From: Clostridia bacterium
GTDB taxonomy: Bacteria > Bacillota > Clostridia > Christensenellales > Aristaeellaceae
Reading direction: 5' to 3'
Length of the DNA stretch: 17,495 nucleotides
Assembly (NCBI GenBank): GCA_900754755.1
Contig: CAAEEC010000232.1
Location: 1-17,495, forward strand
This document shows positions 14,568-17,495 of the stretch, piece by piece (the stretch's first letter is position 1; every line of letters begins with the position of its first letter). A program made the translations under genes and the position numbers. The notes below the pieces were generated by a model, which did no database searches, had not been told where the DNA came from, and saw nothing but the letters and a program-made list of their open reading frames with translations.

Positions 14568-17108
14568 TTAGTACTGCAGGATACCGCCCTGCTCGGCCAC
14601 GAAGGCCGCCCACTCAGCGTCGTCATAGTTGTACTTGAGGTACTGAATGCCGCCGCGCTTGAGGATCGGGTTGTACTCTTCCACAACATAGTACATCTGC
14701 TGGCTGAGCAGCGAACCGCCGCCATCCTGCATGATCGGCACGCAGTTGTAGGAGGTGAGCATGTGGCGCTCGATGGCGGCCAGGATGGTCAGACGGTCTT
14801 CCACGTCGGCCTGGCCATAGCCAAAGTTGTAGTCCACGCCATCCACGGTCACCATGGTGCCGTTGAGGCACAGCGCCCAATCGCGCACGGACATGGTGAT
14901 GTCGGCGCCGCCGAGGGTGAGGGTCATGTCGTAGTTGTTGGCGTCGTACCACCGGCCCCAGTAGGCCTGGTTCGGGTCGGTCCAGGTGGTGGCCAGGCTG
15001 AAGGGATCCAGCGTGACGCCGGACCAGCCCGCCAGCTGGGTGTCCATGGTGCCGTTGCGCAGGTTGTCGCTCCAGGCGTTGCCCACGGGCGCGGACGGCG
15101 TGATCAGGATCTTGCCCTCCAGGCCGGTACCGGCCGCGGCGCTGTTGAGGGAGTCGTTCAGGAAGGCAAAGGTCTTCTCGAAGAATTCGTTCACTTCGGA
15201 GGACATGGCGTACACCATCGTCACGGTCTGGTCGGAGATGCCGTCGCCATCCTCGTCCGTGATATAGCCCAGCTCCAGCGCCTCTTCATAGGCCTGCTGG
15301 AACAGCACCGCGGCGGTCTCCGGATCGTAACCGGTGATGGCGTCCACGGCCGCGTCGAGGTCGTTGTTGTAGTCTTCCAGGTTGATGGAGTAGAAGTCCA
15401 CCAGGGCCTGCTTGGCCTGCGGCGTATCGCGGTAGTAGGCCGCGGTCTCCGGATCGTAGATATAGGTGTTGCCCAGGAAGGCGTAACCGCCGGTGCGCTG
15501 CGGCGAAACGGTCGCGGCCATCAGTTCGCGGTCGATGGAAACGGCGCAGGCGCGGCGGAAGCTTTCCAGCATCTGCATCTGCAGATCGGTGGTGGTGGCG
15601 TCGAAATCGGCGGCGGCTTCGCGCTCGTTGATTACGGACTCATAGCCGTTGAAGAGCAGGAAGAAAATGGTCTCCGCCGGGGTCACGTAGTAGTATTCGC
15701 TGTTGCGGTACTGGTCGAAGTCCTCCGCCTGCAGGCTGTAAGTGGCCAGCTGGCCGGCCAGGAACATCTGGCGCATGGTGTTGGATTCGCGGACATACTG
15801 CAGGTCGACGTCCGTGGTCTGGTACATCTGATAGGTCTGGCCATCAACGGGATCCACATATTCATGGTTGCCATCGTTCCAGCCATACCAGTTTTCGTTC
15901 TTCACAAAGTGCATGGACTTATCCGCCTGGTAATCGCTGATGCGATAGGGGCCGTAGGAGGAATAGGTGTCCGCGCTGGTGCCATAGGTGCTCGTCCACA
16001 CGGTGCCGGAGGCCGTCTCCGTCTCCTTCAGGCACTCGTCGTACAGGTCGGTCTTCACCAGGTACTGGGTGTTCATGCCATAGGTGGTGAGGTAGAAGCC
16101 TTCCAGCGCGTTGGGGTACACAAAGGTCAGCTCATATTCGCCGCTGGCGAAAAGGCCCACGTTGTCGAAGCTGTAGTCATCGGCAAAGTGCTCGTCCACG
16201 ATCAGCAGGTAGTTGTACAGGTCGGCGTCCGTCTCGCCCCAGTTCGCGTTGGTGGTGGTGACGCCGGAGAGCAGGGCCAGATTCTCGTCCGTGCAGGGCG
16301 CGACGCCGTGCTCGTCCGTCACTGCCAGCAGGTCTTCCCAGGTGTCGAGGCCGAAGTAGTCCTCGCCATAGGTTTCCACGTAGTTCTTCAGGGTGTCGCC
16401 GCCGGTCCAGTTCAGGGCAAAGTCCACACCGATATACACCAGCTTGTCGTCCACCATGTACTGGCCTTCGTCGTTCTTGGTCATGTCGGCGATCTGCACG
16501 CCCTCCACGCCGTTGTCCAGGTAGCTGTTGCTGCCGGCCAGCGCATAAGCCTCGGCGTTCACCACCGCGTAGGTGCCGGTGGAATAGTCGGCCGCGCGGT
16601 AGTTCAGCAGCTTGGGATCCAGCACGCGCTTGAGGGATTCCACAAAGTCAACGGCCTTGATGGGGGTGCCGTCTTCCCAGGTCAGATCCTCGCGCAGCTT
16701 CACGCGCCAGGCGTAACCGCTGGTGGCGGATTCCGGGATATTGAACTGCGGGTGAGAAGCCTTGACTTCCTCCGTCACGTCCACGGGCATCTCGGCGGCC
16801 ATGTCCGGCACGATGACGTAGGCGTCGAAGGGCTCGCGGCCCTCAACCTCATGGTTGGCATCGTTGAAGATGAGGCTGTACAGGCTGGACGTGGTGTAAT
16901 TCAGCGCTACGCCGTCATCCTCCGTCTGATAGGTGTGCGGGTTCCAGCCCGAGGGCAGGGTGCTCACGGCGCTCCGGTAGGTGTACTGGCCCGCAACGGG
17001 CTCGGCCAGTTCCGGAATGGCCTCTTCCGCGGTTTCCTCCGCCACGGCGCCAAGCCCCATGGAAAACACCATGGCAAGCGCCAGCAGCAGTGCGAAGAGC
17101 TTCTTCAT
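14568..17108 (-). CDS. oppA: Peptide ABC transporter substrate-binding protein (SBP family 5), enlarged, without lipobox
   Basis: An 846-residue exported protein; OppA/DppA relatives are usually 530-620. Signal peptide MKKLFALLLALAMVFSMGLG with a likely cut after AVA (about residue 23), but no Cys follows, so no lipobox is present. The family-5 hallmark is clear near residues 134-165: WRVKLREDLTWEDGTPI then KAVDFVESLKRVLDP. It binds peptides outside the membrane and delivers them to permeases B and C. A DEDGDGISD segment (nucleotides 15231-15257) resembles an EF-hand-like calcium loop. Start choice: GGAGGAG (17127-17121) lies 12 nt before ATG 17108 and 6 nt before an in-frame GTG at 17114; ATG is kept because it starts the signal peptide, but GTG is possible. 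How it stays near the cell surface is unknown from the sequence. First gene of the opp operon. Confidence 0.9.
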   Translation of the reverse strand: MKKLFALLLALAMVFSMGLGAVAEETAEEAIPELAEPVAGQYTYRSAVSTLPSGWNPHTYQTEDDGVALNYTTSSLYSLIFNDANHEVEGREPFDAYVIVPDMAAEMPVDVTEEVKASHPQFNIPESATSGYAWRVKLREDLTWEDGTPIKAVDFVESLKRVLDPKLLNYRAADYSTGTYAVVNAEAYALAGSNSYLDNGVEGVQIADMTKNDEGQYMVDDKLVYIGVDFALNWTGGDTLKNYVETYGEDYFGLDTWEDLLAVTDEHGVAPCTDENLALLSGVTTTNANWGETDADLYNYLLIVDEHFADDYSFDNVGLFASGEYELTFVYPNALEGFYLTTYGMNTQYLVKTDLYDECLKETETASGTVWTSTYGTSADTYSSYGPYRISDYQADKSMHFVKNENWYGWNDGNHEYVDPVDGQTYQMYQTTDVDLQYVRESNTMRQMFLAGQLATYSLQAEDFDQYRNSEYYYVTPAETIFFLLFNGYESVINEREAAADFDATTTDLQMQMLESFRRACAVSIDRELMAATVSPQRTGGYAFLGNTYIYDPETAAYYRDTPQAKQALVDFYSINLEDYNNDLDAAVDAITGYDPETAAVLFQQAYEEALELGYITDEDGDGISDQTVTMVYAMSSEVNEFFEKTFAFLNDSLNSAAAGTGLEGKILITPSAPVGNAWSDNLRNGTMDTQLAGWSGVTLDPFSLATTWTDPNQAYWGRWYDANNYDMTLTLGGADITMSVRDWALCLNGTMVTVDGVDYNFGYGQADVEDRLTILAAIERHMLTSYNCVPIMQDGGGSLLSQQMYYVVEEYNPILKRGGIQYLKYNYDDAEWAAFVAEQGGILQY

Positions 17109-17120
17109 GTTCACTAAAAA

Positions 17121-17127
17121 CTCCTCC
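17121..17127 (-). promoter_or_regulatory. Ribosome binding site of the binding-protein gene
   Basis: GGAGGAG on the minus strand. The 12-nt distance to ATG 17108 is long while the in-frame GTG at 17114 is 6 nt away, so this site leaves two possible starts, differing by two residues. Confidence 0.7.
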
Positions 17128-17142
17128 ATTCGATGATGTTCA

Positions 17143-17164
17143 TGGCTGATTCATTATTCAGCCA
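17143..17164 (-). other. 5' leader hairpin of the opp transcript
   Basis: TGGCTGA (17143-17149) pairs with TCAGCCA (17158-17164), a perfect 7-bp stem with an 8-base loop, placed within a few nucleotides of the predicted transcription start (about 17169). Such 5'-end stems often protect mRNA from decay; that function is inferred. Confidence 0.5.
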
Positions 17165-17175
17165 CAACATATTTT

Positions 17176-17204
17176 ATTGTAATACAGCATTGTATAGATG
17201 TCAA
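17176..17204 (-). promoter_or_regulatory. Promoter of the opp operon
   Basis: On the minus strand: TTGACA (17204-17199), 17-nt spacer, TACAAT (17181-17176). The stretch is A+T-rich in G+C-rich surroundings. An inverted repeat ATACA-N4-TGTAT (17182-17195) fills most of the spacer and may be an operator. It lies 68 nt upstream of the binding-protein ATG and serves the six-gene unit down to 7972. Confidence 0.85.
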
Positions 17205-17217
17205 TCAGAATTATCGA

Positions 17218-17233
17218 AATTTCGCGCGAAATT
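17218..17233. promoter_or_regulatory. Perfect 16-bp palindrome upstream of the opp promoter
   Basis: AATTTCGCGCGAAATT is a perfect palindrome with no loop, the form expected of a dimeric regulator site. Its centre is about 57 bp upstream of the predicted start of transcription and 13 bp beyond the -35 box, a typical activator position. The binding protein is not identifiable. Confidence 0.5.
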
Positions 17234-17307
17234 CCCCCTGAGGGTAAAAAATCCGCCATGCCGGTGGAACATGGCAGTGGAATTTGGCGCGCAGCACGCG
17301 AAAATGT

Positions 17308-17346
17308 GGCGGAGCTGCCTGCGGAAAACGCCCGCCCAGCTCCGCC
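17308..17346 (-). terminator. Probable terminator of the gene at the right edge
   Basis: GGCGGAGCTG (17308-17317) pairs perfectly with CAGCTCCGCC (17337-17346); an inner GCGG/CCGC stem extends it. On the minus strand it is followed by ACATTTTCG, a short U tract, and lies 40 nt beyond the stop at 17386. Confidence 0.65.
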
Positions 17347-17385
17347 TCTCTTTGCCGGATTTGCCAGGTTATATCCGCTTGCCCC

Positions 17386-17495
17386 TTAGCCTTGCGGGGC
17401 AATTTCGCCAGCCAGCGATTGCAATTCTTCCCGCGAGAGACCGGTGAAGCGCGCGACCTGGTCTATGGGCAGTTCATTCAGCATGGCCCGCGCCG
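17386..17495 (-). CDS. C-terminal fragment resembling an Rpn-family nuclease/transposase-like protein (5' end outside window)
   Basis: The frame is open from the right edge to a TAA at 17388-17386, giving 35 visible residues. It reads ARAMLNELPIDQVARFTGLS then REELQSLAGEIAPQG. A helical stretch with I-x-x-VA-x-x-TGLSxEEL is the usual tail of Rpn/PD-(D/E)XK proteins (recombination-promoting nuclease, putative transposase), where a small helix-turn-helix-like end reads IeeIAeiTGLSiEEI. The nuclease domain itself would lie outside the window. The same tail also occurs in other HTH-like proteins, so the family is only probable. A terminator-like hairpin follows on the same strand. Confidence 0.5.
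   Translation of the reverse strand, partial: ARAMLNELPIDQVARFTGLSREELQSLAGEIAPQG

Noticed and set aside
14763..17117. A 784-residue open frame on the plus strand opposite the peptide-binding protein gene
   Set aside because: Its composition (long runs of Val, Gly, His, Ala and Gln) is what a G+C-rich gene gives when read in antisense, it has no recognised motif, and the minus strand carries a clear signal peptide and family-5 motif.
17251..17280. Inverted repeat GCCATG/CATGGC at 17255-17275
   Set aside because: Only a 6-bp stem in an intergenic region, within chance expectation; no feature assigned.
1..17495. CRISPR arrays, tRNA or rRNA genes, insertion sequences
   Set aside because: No regularly spaced repeats, cloverleaf-like stretches, rRNA signatures or transposase genes with terminal repeats were seen; only the right-edge fragment hints at an Rpn-type protein.

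Overview
The window is G+C-rich bacterial chromosome with tight operons, strong AGGAGG-type ribosome binding sites, sigma-A-like promoters, lipobox and Sec signal peptides, and gene families typical of anaerobic Firmicutes. I infer a member of the Clostridia (Bacillota), possibly a gut lineage near the Christensenellales; the lineage is a guess from gene style, not a proof. I see no rRNA, tRNA, CRISPR array, insertion sequence or prophage gene.

Left part, plus strand. Positions 1-1327 hold the end of a radical-SAM DNA modification/repair protein with a helix-hairpin-helix, overlapping its usual partner, a DUF4130 (TIGR03915-type) protein. Positions 1375-4649 are a four-gene cassette: a 95-residue Cys/His membrane protein, a MacB/LolD-type ABC ATPase, an FtsX-type permease with a His/Asp/Glu-rich extracytoplasmic segment, and a lipoprotein with a CPFC motif resembling DUF3299 proteins. 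The context suggests a metal (probably zinc) related ABC system, but the substrate is inferred. Positions 4664-6109 are a MATE efflux pump under a near-perfect promoter. Positions 6190-7908 are an Lrp/AsnC regulator translationally coupled to a class I PLP aminotransferase. A long inverted repeat at 7932-7969 separates these from the oppositely oriented right half.

Right part, minus strand, transcribed from about 17170 down to 7972. A complete oligopeptide/dipeptide (Opp/Dpp) ABC importer is laid out as binding protein, permease B, permease C, ATPase D, ATPase F, then a small DUF3899 membrane protein. The promoter (17176-17204) has a symmetric element inside its spacer and a perfect 16-bp palindrome just upstream. 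The binding-protein gene is separated from the rest by 354 bp with two hairpins, which would let it be made in excess. From permease C to DUF3899 every stop codon overlaps the next start.

The strongest oddity is the size of the importer parts: ATPase D is 720 residues with about 380 extra residues between its Q-loop and ABC signature, ATPase F carries about 95 extra, permease C about 170-200 extracytoplasmic extra, and the binding protein is 846 residues and lacks a lipobox; only permease B is of normal size. The window ends in the last 35 codons of a gene resembling the C-terminus of Rpn-family nucleases.
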